NCBI GenBank assembly: GCA_945860295.1
Contig: CAMAQH010000014.1
Location: 1 to 64,000, forward strand
Length of the DNA stretch: 64,000 bases
Reading direction: 5' to 3'
Source of the DNA: Prosthecobacter debontii
GTDB lineage: Bacteria; Verrucomicrobiota; Verrucomicrobiia; Verrucomicrobiales; Verrucomicrobiaceae
Under the pieces are notes generated by a model. That model saw only the letters and a list, made by a program, of their open reading frames with translations. It had not been told where the DNA came from and made no database searches. The position numbers were made by a program, and so were the translations under genes. Below, in pieces: positions 28,068 through 37,400 of the stretch (position 1 is the first letter of the stretch; every line of letters begins with the position of its first letter).

Positions 28068-29063
28068 ATGATGCTGCGCGTTTTTTATCTCTTTCTACTA
28101 ACGGTTTTTGGTCTGGTCTCTGGTTGCAAACGCAGCGCGGAGCCAGAGGCCAAGGTGATACGCGGCATCGTGCTGTTGAGCGCGCAGGGTGAGCGGCCCT
28201 ATGAACTGGCACAGAAGCAAAATTTGTTGCGAGTGAGCGGTATGAATATGGAGGTGAATCTGCTGACCTATGATGCGGCCGGTAGTGCGCGCACTCAGGT
28301 GGAGCAGTTCGGCAAGGCGATGACGGAGAAGCCGCTGGCGATTGTGGTGACGCCTGTGGATGCGGCGGTGCTGTTTGATCAAGTGAACGCGGCGGTGCAG
28401 GCGGGCGTGCTGGTGATCGGCCTGGGGGAGAAGGCATCTGCCATGCCCTGCTCGACGGTGCTTTCATGCGATCAGCGTGAGCTGGGTCGCCTAGCCGGTG
28501 AACTGACAGTGAATGCACTGACTCGCCTAGCCAAGGATGAGAACAAGCCTGAGGTGACGGGCCGTGTGGTGGAGATCCGGGGAGATGAACTGGGCGAACT
28601 GAGCACGCCAAGGCATGAGGGCTTTATCGAGGTGCTGAACAAAGCACCGGGAGTCGTGGTGGTGCATGATGCACCGGGTGCTTGGACGAAGCTGGGTGGT
28701 AAGGAGCGCACGCTGGAGGCGATCAAATTACAAAGCAGTTTCGATGTGCTGTATGCGCACAATGACGCCATGGCTTTTGGCGCAGGAGCAGCGCTCGGTG
28801 CGCAACGCTCTAATGTGCTCTTAATTGGCACGGACGGTTTTCTCGGTGAAGAAGGCGGACTGACTCTGGTGAGCAATGGTGATCTTGATGGCAGTATCTA
28901 TCAGCCGATCCTGGTGGATATGGCCTGGAAGATCATCTCTCGCCGACTGATCGAGTCTGCCTTCATCCTGAAGCCTTCATATCGGCTTGTGCCCACATTG
29001 ATTACGCCAAAGAACGCCAGCGATCTGATGCGCGATGGTATGCCTCCACTGCCGGAGCCGTGA
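28068..29063 (+). CDS. Sugar-binding lipoprotein (ABC transporter periplasmic type)
   Basis: A 331-residue protein with lipobox LVSGC. The mature part is a type 1 periplasmic-binding fold of the ribose/galactose (Peripla_BP_4) type: IVVTPVDAA, VLVIGLGEKA, a hinge region VVEIRGDELGELSTPRHEGF and VLYAHNDAMAFGAGAAL. It probably binds a sugar or related small molecule. No permease or ATPase gene adjoins it, so it may serve a distant transporter or act as a sensor. Confidence 0.85.
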   Translation: MMLRVFYLFLLTVFGLVSGCKRSAEPEAKVIRGIVLLSAQGERPYELAQKQNLLRVSGMNMEVNLLTYDAAGSARTQVEQFGKAMTEKPLAIVVTPVDAAVLFDQVNAAVQAGVLVIGLGEKASAMPCSTVLSCDQRELGRLAGELTVNALTRLAKDENKPEVTGRVVEIRGDELGELSTPRHEGFIEVLNKAPGVVVVHDAPGAWTKLGGKERTLEAIKLQSSFDVLYAHNDAMAFGAGAALGAQRSNVLLIGTDGFLGEEGGLTLVSNGDLDGSIYQPILVDMAWKIISRRLIESAFILKPSYRLVPTLITPKNASDLMRDGMPPLPEP

Positions 29064-29081
29064 GCGGCTGACATCGCGGGT

Positions 29082-29597
29082 TTAAACGGACTTCTTTTTC
29101 GCAGCCTTCTTAGCGGGCGCGGCTTTTTTAGCGGGCGCGGCTTTTTTAGCGGCTGCCTTCTTGGCTGGGACAGCCTTTTTAGTGGCCACTTTCTTTGCCG
29201 CGACTTTCTTTGTCGTGGCGCGCTTTTTGGCGACGGGGGCTTCGGGCTTTTCTTCCTGCCAGATCAGGGTGGGGGCATCGCCCCAGAGTTCTTCGAGGGC
29301 GTAAAACTCACGCTTCTCGGGGGATAGGATGTGAACGAGGACGTTCGGGAAATTGACGATCAGCCATTGGCTCTCGTAGGTGCCGTCGCTGATGAGCGGT
29401 TTCACACCATGCTGATCACGCATCTCTTCGACGATTTGATCACGCACGGCACGGAGTTGCGGATTGGAGTTGGCGGTGACGATGACAAAAAAATCTGTCA
29501 CGGGGGAGAGTCCGCGCAAGTCGAGCAGGAGGATGTCATCCGCTTTCTTTTCATCGGCATATTTGGCGCAAAGGCGGGCGATCTCGATTGATTCCAT
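29082..29597 (-). CDS. rsfS: Ribosomal silencing factor RsfS with Lys/Ala-rich tail
   Basis: Residues 1 to about 118 are RsfS: KKADDILLLDLRGLSPVTDFFVIVTANSN and the WLIVNFPNVLVHILSPEKREFYALEELWGDAP end. RsfS binds uL14 and blocks subunit joining in starvation. The remaining 50 or so residues are a Lys/Ala/Pro repeat (KKAAPAKKAAPAKKAAKKK) much like bacterial histone-H1-like proteins; most RsfS proteins lack it. The tail is encoded by near-perfect short tandem repeats. It would be positively charged and may add RNA or ribosome binding. Start and length of the core are normal. Confidence 0.93.
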   Translation of the reverse strand: MESIEIARLCAKYADEKKADDILLLDLRGLSPVTDFFVIVTANSNPQLRAVRDQIVEEMRDQHGVKPLISDGTYESQWLIVNFPNVLVHILSPEKREFYALEELWGDAPTLIWQEEKPEAPVAKKRATTKKVAAKKVATKKAVPAKKAAAKKAAPAKKAAPAKKAAKKKSV

Positions 29598-29834
29598 GGG
29601 GGTCAGTTAAAAATGTGATGTCCCTTGAAGCCCACTTTCACGCACAAAGCAAGCCTGCATCCTGGCGTGGTGCTGCTACGCATCCAAATGATAAAAGGCT
29701 GATTGCTACGGGATTCACAAGATTGGCAGGCTTCACAGGACTGAAAATCTTGTTCATACTGAGCCTCGTCTAAATCCTGTGACTGAGGTCATGATCGACA
29801 ACTAGGCACCAATTTGATGCATAAGCCCTACGCC
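29598..29834. other. Intergenic region with degenerate ATCCTGT-type repeat
   Basis: Between rsfS and the serine hydrolase gene no convincing gene is present. Around 29710-29800 the sequence holds alternating imperfect copies in both orientations of ACAGGATT/AATCCTGT-like units: ATTCACAAGATT, TTCACAGGACTGAAAATCTTG, GTCTAAATCCTGTGAC. This resembles a dispersed intergenic repeat. A 61-residue ORF across it looks non-coding. Confidence 0.5.
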
Positions 29835-31037
29835 CTATGGCATCATCTTGGCCGTGGCTTCGTGGAAGGCCTGCCGCATCGGGGAGGCATCTCCGTTCTT
29901 CAATCCGGCGCGCTGGATGAGCAGGATGTGGATGGTTTTCTTCACGGGATCGATCCAGCCCTGGGTGCCATGTGCGCCGCCATGTCCGTAGGTGCCTGGG
30001 CTGAGCGTGGCGGTGACGGCGGTGGGTGTGACGACGATATGGAAGCCGAGTCCCATGCCCATGCCTTCGGTGAAGCTGGCTTTGAGGTCGCCAGTGTGGT
30101 TCTGCGTCATGAGCTTCAGCGTGGCTTCGGAGAGGTAGCGCTTTTTGTCGAGCTCGCCTCCGTTGAGGACCATGCGGTAGAATTTGAGCAGATCTTCGGC
30201 GGTGGAAAAGAGTCCACCGGCAGCAAGCGGGGTGCGCTTTTTATCCGAGAAAGGCGGAGTGAGATACTTGATGGTGGTGGCTTCCAGGCCCTTGCCATCG
30301 GCGGTGGGTTTGTAGGAGGTGGCGAGCCGTTTCAGTTCGCTCTTGCTGGGCCAGAAGGTGGTGTTCTTCATGTGCAGGGGATTGAAGAGGCGCTTCTCCA
30401 GGAAGCGGGCGTAGTCCTCGCCGCTAACGACTTCGATGATGCGTCCGAGGGTATTGATGCCGGGGTTGCAGTAGGACCACTTGGAGCCGGGCTCGAACTT
30501 CAAGGGACTGAGCGCGTAGGTGATGACGGCTTCTTTGAGCGTTAGGACGTCGATGGCATCGGCATCGAGCGGTGAGTTGGTCACGAGACCGCTGGAGTGG
30601 GTTAGCAGGTCTTTGATGGTGATGGCGCGTGCGGGTTTGACTAGCACGGTCTGCGCATCGCTCTTCTCTTTGAGCAGCATCTGGCCTTTGAATTCGGGCA
30701 GATATTTGGACACTGGATCGTCGATGCTGAGCTTGCCTTCATCCTGAAGCATCATGACGGCGAACGCGGTGATGGGCTTGGTCATGGAGGCGATCCAGAA
30801 GAGGCTGTCCTTCTGCATCGGTGTCTTGGTTTCCAGATCCTGAAACCCAACCGCCTCGTTACTAAGTAGTTTGTTATCCTGCCAGACAAGCGTGACAGCA
30901 CCAGCGAGCTGGCCATCTTTGATGAAGGGCTCCTGGCTCGTCGCGATGGGCGAAAGCGGAACGGCTTCAGGTGCAGATTTCTCCGCGTGAAGCGAAAGAG
31001 CGAGGAAGAGGATAGGAAGAAGGCGAAGCGTTGTCAT
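29835..31037 (-). CDS. Secreted serine hydrolase, beta-lactamase/class C family
   Basis: A 400-residue protein with a signal peptide (TTLRLLPILFLALSLHAE). The penicillin-binding/beta-lactamase fold is shown by SMTK (catalytic Ser and Lys), YCN (Tyr motif) and HGGAHG in place of KTG. This is the esterase/peptidase branch (EstB/AmpC-like) and need not confer drug resistance. Likely substrates are esters or D-peptides in the periplasm. I chose ATG 31037; the track start at 31052 adds only MQNHA. The znuA-like gene lies upstream on the same strand. Confidence 0.9.
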   Translation of the reverse strand: MTTLRLLPILFLALSLHAEKSAPEAVPLSPIATSQEPFIKDGQLAGAVTLVWQDNKLLSNEAVGFQDLETKTPMQKDSLFWIASMTKPITAFAVMMLQDEGKLSIDDPVSKYLPEFKGQMLLKEKSDAQTVLVKPARAITIKDLLTHSSGLVTNSPLDADAIDVLTLKEAVITYALSPLKFEPGSKWSYCNPGINTLGRIIEVVSGEDYARFLEKRLFNPLHMKNTTFWPSKSELKRLATSYKPTADGKGLEATTIKYLTPPFSDKKRTPLAAGGLFSTAEDLLKFYRMVLNGGELDKKRYLSEATLKLMTQNHTGDLKASFTEGMGMGLGFHIVVTPTAVTATLSPGTYGHGGAHGTQGWIDPVKKTIHILLIQRAGLKNGDASPMRQAFHEATAKMMP

Positions 31038-31091
31038 GGCGTGGTTTTGCATCCTCCATTCCAGCCTGCCTGAGCCCGATACGCAAGCCTG

Positions 31092-31982
31092 CTATTTTAG
31101 CGCCTCGACAATCGCCCGGACGTTGTGGGCGAACATGGTCTCGAAGGTGTGGGCTTCTTTGGCGGTGCCGTCGGCGATGAGTGTCTGGCCGGTTTTCACG
31201 CTGGTGCCACGGACGATTTCGGTAAGCACTTTGGGATTGGCCTGGTCTTCGGGGAAGACGGCTTTGATCTTGTTGTCTCGGATGACCTGGATGGTCTGAG
31301 CGATGTGTTTTGAAGATGAGTCATCGCCACGGCCGATGCCGAGAACGGAGATGGGCTCAAAGCCGTACTCTTTGCAGAAGTAACCGAAGGCAGCGTGAGC
31401 GGTGACGAGTTTACGGTCATCGCGTGGGATGACGGAGATTTCCTTTTGAGCCCAGCTTTTCAGTTCGCTGAAGCGCTTGGAGGCGGCTTTGGCACCGCTG
31501 GTGTAGGTGGCTTCATTGGCAGGTGCGGCGGCGGAGAAAGCGTCTGCTAGAATGCGTGCGGCGCGCTTCATGTTTTCGGCGCTGTGCCACCAGTGGGGGT
31601 CGGCTCCGTGATGGTGGTGCTCTTCAGTCTTTTCGTTGTCGTCGTGATTGCAGGTGGCGGGAATGGAGGGGATCTTTTCGCCAACTTCGAGGATTTGGAT
31701 GCCTGCGCCCAGGCTGTCGCGGAGCTTGGGGAGAAAGCTTTCCAACTCTTTGCCAGAAGCAAGCACGAGCCGTGCTCCGCGCATGGAGGCGAGGTCTTTG
31801 GGTGATGGCTCGAAGTGATGGATGTCTCCACCGGGTTTCATGATTTCGACCACCTCGATCTGATCTCCACCCACCTGCCGAGCCAGATCGGCGATGAGGG
31901 GATGCAGTGAGGCGACCTTCAACGGCTCGGCCTGGAGGCTAGCTGTGATGAGGTAGATGAGAGAAATGGCGGTGCGGATCAT
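31092..31982 (-). CDS. Zinc/manganese ABC transporter substrate-binding protein (ZnuA-like)
   Basis: A 296-residue cluster A-I binding protein with a signal peptide. KVASLHPLIADLARQVGG opens the fold, and metal-site histidines are seen at DIHHFEPSP, HAAFGYF and the final Asp. A His/Asp/Glu-rich loop (CNHDDNEKTEEHHHHGADPHWWH, about residues 113-135) is typical of zinc-binding ZnuA proteins. No permease or ATPase is adjacent, but a ZnuD-like TonB receptor is transcribed divergently. The pair probably captures zinc across the outer membrane and periplasm. The upstream region carries palindromes that may bind a Zur-type repressor. Confidence 0.9.
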   Translation of the reverse strand: MIRTAISLIYLITASLQAEPLKVASLHPLIADLARQVGGDQIEVVEIMKPGGDIHHFEPSPKDLASMRGARLVLASGKELESFLPKLRDSLGAGIQILEVGEKIPSIPATCNHDDNEKTEEHHHHGADPHWWHSAENMKRAARILADAFSAAAPANEATYTSGAKAASKRFSELKSWAQKEISVIPRDDRKLVTAHAAFGYFCKEYGFEPISVLGIGRGDDSSSKHIAQTIQVIRDNKIKAVFPEDQANPKVLTEIVRGTSVKTGQTLIADGTAKEAHTFETMFAHNVRAIVEALK

Positions 31983-32064
31983 GGCGACTGGGCGGGTTTG
32001 AAGAGGCTTGTACGGATGGCGGGAAATTCAATTCCAGAGATTAGGCAGTCCCGCCGCGGGACCA

Positions 32065-32100
32065 CCTCACCTCACCTCACCTCACCTCACCTCTCGAGAG
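32065..32100. repeat. (CCTCA)5 pentanucleotide tandem repeat and CTCTCGAGAG palindrome
   Basis: Five perfect CCTCA units plus a partial one run directly into a perfect 10-bp palindrome, CTCTCGAGAG. The repeat lies in the region between the divergent znuA-like and TonB-receptor genes. Change in copy number would alter spacing by five bases per unit. Confidence 0.9.
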
Positions 32101-32119
32101 TCAACGCTGCTCGCTAGAG

Positions 32120-32160
32120 TTAATTACGTAAATTAATTGCAAATGCATATGAATTGCAAT
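32120..32160. promoter_or_regulatory. Candidate Zur/Fur-type operator between zinc genes
   Basis: Two A+T-rich dyads lie side by side. The first centres on TTACGTAA within TTAATTACGTAAATTAA. The second is ATTGCAA, 11 bases, then TTGCAAT. They sit just before the TonB receptor start and within the znuA-like leader. The position and dyad form fit a metalloregulator site; the regulator itself is inferred. Confidence 0.4.
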
Positions 32161-32179
32161 AAGACGCGCTGATTATCCC

Positions 32180-34264
32180 ATGAACGCACTTTCCGAAATC
32201 TACTCCGCACTCATTCCAGCCTTGGGTTTTGCTTTCCTTTCCACCGGTTTTTGCCAGGACATACCGAGCACGATTCGCGAGGCGGCAAATCAGCCTGTAA
32301 CGGCACTCGAGGCGACTTTGCTGGATGAGATTGTGGTCACGGCACCTCTTGAGCGGACTTTGTTTGAGCAGGCTCAGTCGGCGTCGGTTTTGACGGGAGA
32401 GAAACTCCAACTCGCGATGGAGCCGACGCTAGGCCAGACCTTGGCGCGACAACCGGGAGTGAGTAGCAGCTACTTTGGGCCGGTGGCCAGCAGGCCGGTT
32501 ATTCGTGGCCTTGAGGGGGATCGAATCCGCGTGCTACAAAACGGGCTGAATACCATCGATGCGGCTGGCACGAGTGTGGATCATGCGGTGAGTTTTGATG
32601 TTTCCAATGTCACGAGTCTCGAGGTCGTGCGCGGTCCGGCGACTTTGCTTTATGGTTCAAATGCCATCGGTGGTGTGGTGAATGCTGTTGATAATCGGAT
32701 ACCAATGGAGCGTCTCGATGGCCTGCATGGCAATCTTGGCGGGCGCTATTCGTCGGTGGACAATGGCTACGGTGGCAATGTGATGGTCGAGGGTGGAGAT
32801 GGGCCGATTGCTTTTCATTTCGAGGGCTTTAGCCGCATGGCGGAGGACTTGGCGATCCCAGGCAATGCGCTTTCGGAGCGCTACCGACAGCAAACGGGTG
32901 ATCCAGGTTCTGAGGGTCGTCTGCCTGGCAGCAATCTGCGCTCGGAAGGCTTCTCTGGCGGGTTGAGCTACATCGAAGAGTGGGGCTTCATGGGAGCCTC
33001 TCTGACGACTTTTCACACGAACTATGCCTCACCAGCAGAGCAGGGGATCAGTATCGATATGGAGCAGGTGAGGCTGGATGTGCGCGGTGCTTTTTATGAG
33101 CCACTGCCGCTGATCAAAGAGATCAACTACCGCTTTGCCTGGTCGGACTATGCTCACACGGAGTTTGAGGGCGCGGAGGAGGGCACCATCTTCAAGAATG
33201 AAGGCTACGATGGCCGTGTGGAAGTGAAGCATGAAAAGATCGCGGGCATGGAGGGTGTGCTCGGTTTTCAGACTGATGGTAGTGATTTTGCGGCCCAAGG
33301 TGAAGAGGCTTTTTTGCCGACGGTTTTCACTCGATCTAACAGTGCTTTTATCTTTGAGGAACTGCCGTTTGGGCCTGTGCGGTTGCAGTTGGGTGCCCGC
33401 TATGATCACATCACGGTGGAGTCTCAGGACTCAGACAACCCAGCGTTCGGAGCAGGGCTGGGGCGGGCTTTTGATAACTTCAGTGGATCTCTGGGCGCGG
33501 TGTACAATCCCACAGAGGATTACGCAATCGCCCTCTCGGCGACGTATGCTGAGCGAACACCGACGTATCAGGAGTTGTTTGCCAATGGAGCACACATCGC
33601 GACGGGTGTTTTCGAGGCGGGGGATGTGGGACTCGGCGTGGAGCACTCTATCGGTATCGATTTGAATGTGCGAAAACGCACTGGCTGGGTGACGGGCAGT
33701 ATCGGCGGTTACTATAATCGTTTTAGCGACTATATCGGCCTCTTTCCGACAGGTGCGCTGGATGCGGGATCGGGCTTACCGATTGTCGAGTATCGAGCGA
33801 CGGATGCTGAGTTCATCGGCGCTGAGTTGGAAACTAGCGTGCGTCTGCTGCATCCTTTGACAGACAAGCCCGTCCCATTTGAGCAGACAAATCTAAACCT
33901 GGAATTCAGGGCTGATGTGGTGCGTGCTCGTGATCTGCGCACGGGTGCTCCCTTGCCTCGAATCCCGCCGTTTCACCTGACTAGCGCCATCGCCTACCAG
34001 CGGGGTGCTTTGGGCGCGCGACTCGAGGGCGTGTATGCCGCACCACAAGATCGGACGAGTGCTGGCGAGCTACCTACTGACAGCTACTTCATGGTAAATG
34101 CAGCCATCACCTATAGCTTGTTCAAGGGGCCAGTGAGCTGGGATTTCTATGTCAAAGGCGTGAATCTGTCAGATGCCGAAGCGCGCGAGCACACCTCATT
34201 CTTGAAGGATCGCGCCCCGCTCGGTGGTCGAGGCTTTGTCGCAGGCGTCAAGATGACATTCTGA
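32180..34264 (+). CDS. TonB-dependent outer-membrane receptor, ZnuD-like
   Basis: A 694-residue protein with an N-terminal export signal. A TonB-box-like DEIVVTAP is followed by a plug (about 60-170) with RPVIRGLEGDRIRVLQNGLNTIDAAGTSVDHAVSFD and EVVRGPATLLYGSNAIGGVVNAVDNRIP. This matches the plug pattern of zinc receptors such as ZnuD. A beta-barrel follows and ends in FVAGVKMTF with the terminal Phe expected for BAM recognition. It probably imports zinc or zinc complexes, powered by TonB. Divergence from a ZnuA-like gene strengthens that. Length is normal. Confidence 0.9.
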   Translation: MNALSEIYSALIPALGFAFLSTGFCQDIPSTIREAANQPVTALEATLLDEIVVTAPLERTLFEQAQSASVLTGEKLQLAMEPTLGQTLARQPGVSSSYFGPVASRPVIRGLEGDRIRVLQNGLNTIDAAGTSVDHAVSFDVSNVTSLEVVRGPATLLYGSNAIGGVVNAVDNRIPMERLDGLHGNLGGRYSSVDNGYGGNVMVEGGDGPIAFHFEGFSRMAEDLAIPGNALSERYRQQTGDPGSEGRLPGSNLRSEGFSGGLSYIEEWGFMGASLTTFHTNYASPAEQGISIDMEQVRLDVRGAFYEPLPLIKEINYRFAWSDYAHTEFEGAEEGTIFKNEGYDGRVEVKHEKIAGMEGVLGFQTDGSDFAAQGEEAFLPTVFTRSNSAFIFEELPFGPVRLQLGARYDHITVESQDSDNPAFGAGLGRAFDNFSGSLGAVYNPTEDYAIALSATYAERTPTYQELFANGAHIATGVFEAGDVGLGVEHSIGIDLNVRKRTGWVTGSIGGYYNRFSDYIGLFPTGALDAGSGLPIVEYRATDAEFIGAELETSVRLLHPLTDKPVPFEQTNLNLEFRADVVRARDLRTGAPLPRIPPFHLTSAIAYQRGALGARLEGVYAAPQDRTSAGELPTDSYFMVNAAITYSLFKGPVSWDFYVKGVNLSDAEAREHTSFLKDRAPLGGRGFVAGVKMTF

Positions 34265-34489
34265 GTTCGTGTGGTCGCTTTAGCGCTGCCGAGACGGGCA
34301 CATCAGTCAGACAGCCATCTAAATAAGGGGCGCGCTGGTGACTGCCAGGCCCTGACGTGTGGCGCCGGTGAGTCCTGAATATCCACGAGATATGCATAAC
34401 AGGCACAACCCCATGTGCATTCCCGATAGCGCCCCGTGCGTAAAAGCGCTTCACAGAAGCCGTTGGTATCGGTTAACCTAGTTCCAACC
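34265..34489 (+). other. Intergenic region with possible structured RNA
   Basis: No gene is seen. GGGGCGC at 34327 can pair with GCGCCCC at 34429, enclosing several short hairpins: CTGG...CCAG, GTGG...CCAC and GCACA-ACCCCA-TGTGC. The whole is about 110 bases and ends some 50 bases before the start of the large downstream gene. I do not recognise a known riboswitch or RNA class. Confidence 0.35.
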
Positions 34490-37400
34490 ATGAAGCGTCT
34501 CCTCCTCTCCGCCCTGCTGCTTTCGTCATTCGTCATTTGTCATTCGTCATTCGCGGCAGAGCCGCTGCGCGTCTTCATCCGCAGCGGACCGAAGTCCCAC
34601 GGCCCCGGAGCGCATGATCATCCCAGCTTCCTCCGCGACTGGGTGCCACTGCTAAACGAGCGCGGTGCCAAATGTGAAGGCGGTGATGCATTCCCCACCG
34701 CCGAGCAACTCGCCAAGACTGACGTGCTCGTCCTTCACACCGACAATGGTGGTGACATTAAAATCGGCCAAGAGCGTAAAGACCTGCTGGAGTTCCTTCA
34801 GCGCGGCGGCGGCATCGTCACCATCCACGCGGCCTCAGTTTCAAAAGATCACGATTGGTTCAAGTCGATCATCGGCGGCTCATGGCATCACGGCCAAACC
34901 AAATGGCTGGAAGGCCCCATGCATCTCTACTTCACAGATAAAGAGAACCCCATCACCAAGGACATGTCGAACTTCGCCATGGACGACGAGATCTACTACG
35001 ACATGGATCTCCTACCCGAGTGCAAGATCCTCGCCGGAGCCTACACGCCGAAGCCCGCTGGCCTGCGCAATGAAAAGGCCGCCAAGAAAGCCGAAGAAAG
35101 CACCAAGGGCGGCAAGCAAGTCAGCATCTACGACATCCAACCGCAGGTCTGGACTTATGAGAAGGACAACTACCGCTCCTTTGTTTCCATCCCCGGCCAC
35201 TACTATGAGAACTTCAACCGACCCAATTTCCGCGCCATGCTGCTGCGCGGCATTGCTTGGGCCGGTAAGCGTGACAACTCCGATGAGCTCTGCAAGCCTA
35301 ACGAACTTGGCGACAATCTCCGCTACGTCGAAGGCGGTCCAACCCGCCCGGAGAAAGCGGCCGAGAAACTCGAAGTGCATCCTGAGTTCAACATCTCGCT
35401 CGTCGCAAGCGAACCGCTGATCAACAAGGTCATGAATGTCGATTGGGATGAGAAAGGTCGCCTCTGGGTCTGCGAGACACCAGAGTATCCAAATGGCCGC
35501 CGTGAGTTGAACGTTGAGAAGTGGAAGGACTCCGGCTCCTGGACCAAAACATACGACCGCGATCCGACCGACCGCATCTCCATCCTCACCGATACCAATG
35601 GCGACGGCATCATGGACAAGAAGCATGTCTTTGCCGACAAGCTCGAACTCGTCACCAGCTTCTGCTTTAACAAAAACGGCGTCATCGCCTGCGCCGCACC
35701 TGACATCTGGTACCTCGAAGACACGAATGGTGACGAAGTGGCCGACAAACGCACGAAGCTCTACACCGGACTCGGCACCGGTGACACGCACGCCGTCATC
35801 AACAACCTCCGCTGGGGCCTTGATGGCTGGGTTTATGCCACACACGGCTACAGCGCCGGTCGAGTCACCTCACCCGATGGCAAGACCGACTTTGGCACCG
35901 ACGGCAGTGGCGTCGTGCGCTTCAAGCCTGATGGCAGCGCCTTCGAGCAATACGCCTCACGCGGCGGCAACACCTGGGGCCTCGACATCACCTCCGACGG
36001 CCAAGTCTTCTTCACGCAACCCACCAGCGGCACCGTCCTCTTCCATGTCGTGCTACCCGAGTATGTGCTGGCCAAAGGCAAGATCCCCGGCACCACCAGC
36101 TGGAAAGGTATGATCACTGGCCAAAAGACCTACCCGCTCATGTCCTGGCCTGAGCAAGCTTATGTGCAGATCGACTACGTCGGCAGCTTCACCGCTGCCG
36201 CTGGTTGCGCCATCTATGAAGGCGGTGCCTGGCCCGAGAAGTGGAACTACAGCTACTTCACCACCGAGCCGACGCTGAACATCGTGCATCACGAGTTCGT
36301 CGAGAAAGACGGCGTCAGCTACAAGTCGCACAAAGAAGCCGGCCGCGAAGAAACCGAGTTCATCCGCAGCAAAGACCTCTGGTTCCGCCCCATCGAAAAC
36401 CGCGTCGGCCCCGATGGCGCGCTTTATGTCGTCGATTTCTACAACCAAGCCGTCATCCACAACGACACCCGTGGTCCCATTCACGGTCCAGCGAACGCCG
36501 CCGTGCGTCCTGACCGTGATCACTACTTCGGCCGCATCTGGAAGGTGAATCACAAGGAAGCGAAAGCTCCAGCAAATGTCACCTATCGCCACCGTCCTGA
36601 GTCAAAGGGGGCAATGGGTAGCACTGCACTCAAAGCCTATGAAGCGAAGGCTGATGCCCTTTCGACCTTCAAGTCTGCACAAGACGACTGGACACGTTCT
36701 GCCGTGATCGCAGGTTCTGTTGATTCCGCAGAAGACACGATTATTCAGGCACTCTCGTCGCCACAAGGACTCGATCCTCTTGTAAAGGCCTTGCTGCCAT
36801 CTTTGAAATCGGCGGAGAAAACCATCGTCGCCTGTGCCAGCGCCGATGCGAACGCCAACTCTCTAAAAACTGTTATCCTCCAAGGTATTGCACAGCAGAT
36901 CACTGAAGCCCCACCTATCACTCCAGCTCTTGCTGACGCTCTCAAAAAACTCCTCGCCCAGCCAGTGCTAGCCGCCGCCACCTTGCCGCTCGTCACAAAG
37001 TGGGACAAGGCCGGCGCACTCGCAGGTGAAGTCAAAACGCAGCTCGCCAATCTCGGCGCGAAGCTCTCCAACGACAAAGCACCTGTCGAAGCACGCATCA
37101 GCGCAGCCCAAGCACTCATCGGTGTCGGTGGCGACGCCTCCGAGCTTGCAGTTCGGGCTTTAGCCGGTCCGGAAGCTCCACAGGCACTCCAAGCCGCGAT
37201 CATCACCGCCTTGAGCGAAAAGGGAGACACGAACGCTCTCGTCACATCGTTGAACGGGCTGAAGCCCGCGCTGCAAACGCAAGCCTTCGACGCCATCCTG
37301 AAGCGTCCTGAGTCTTCGCTCGCGCTGCTGGCTTCGATTGCCGAGGGCAAGCTCGATCCCAAGATTATTGGCCCAGGTAACATTGCTCGACTGCGCACGC

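Noticed and set aside
29588-29773. ORF of 61 residues after rsfS
   Set aside because: It runs across repeat-like intergenic DNA, overlaps the rsfS start and lacks any protein-like pattern.
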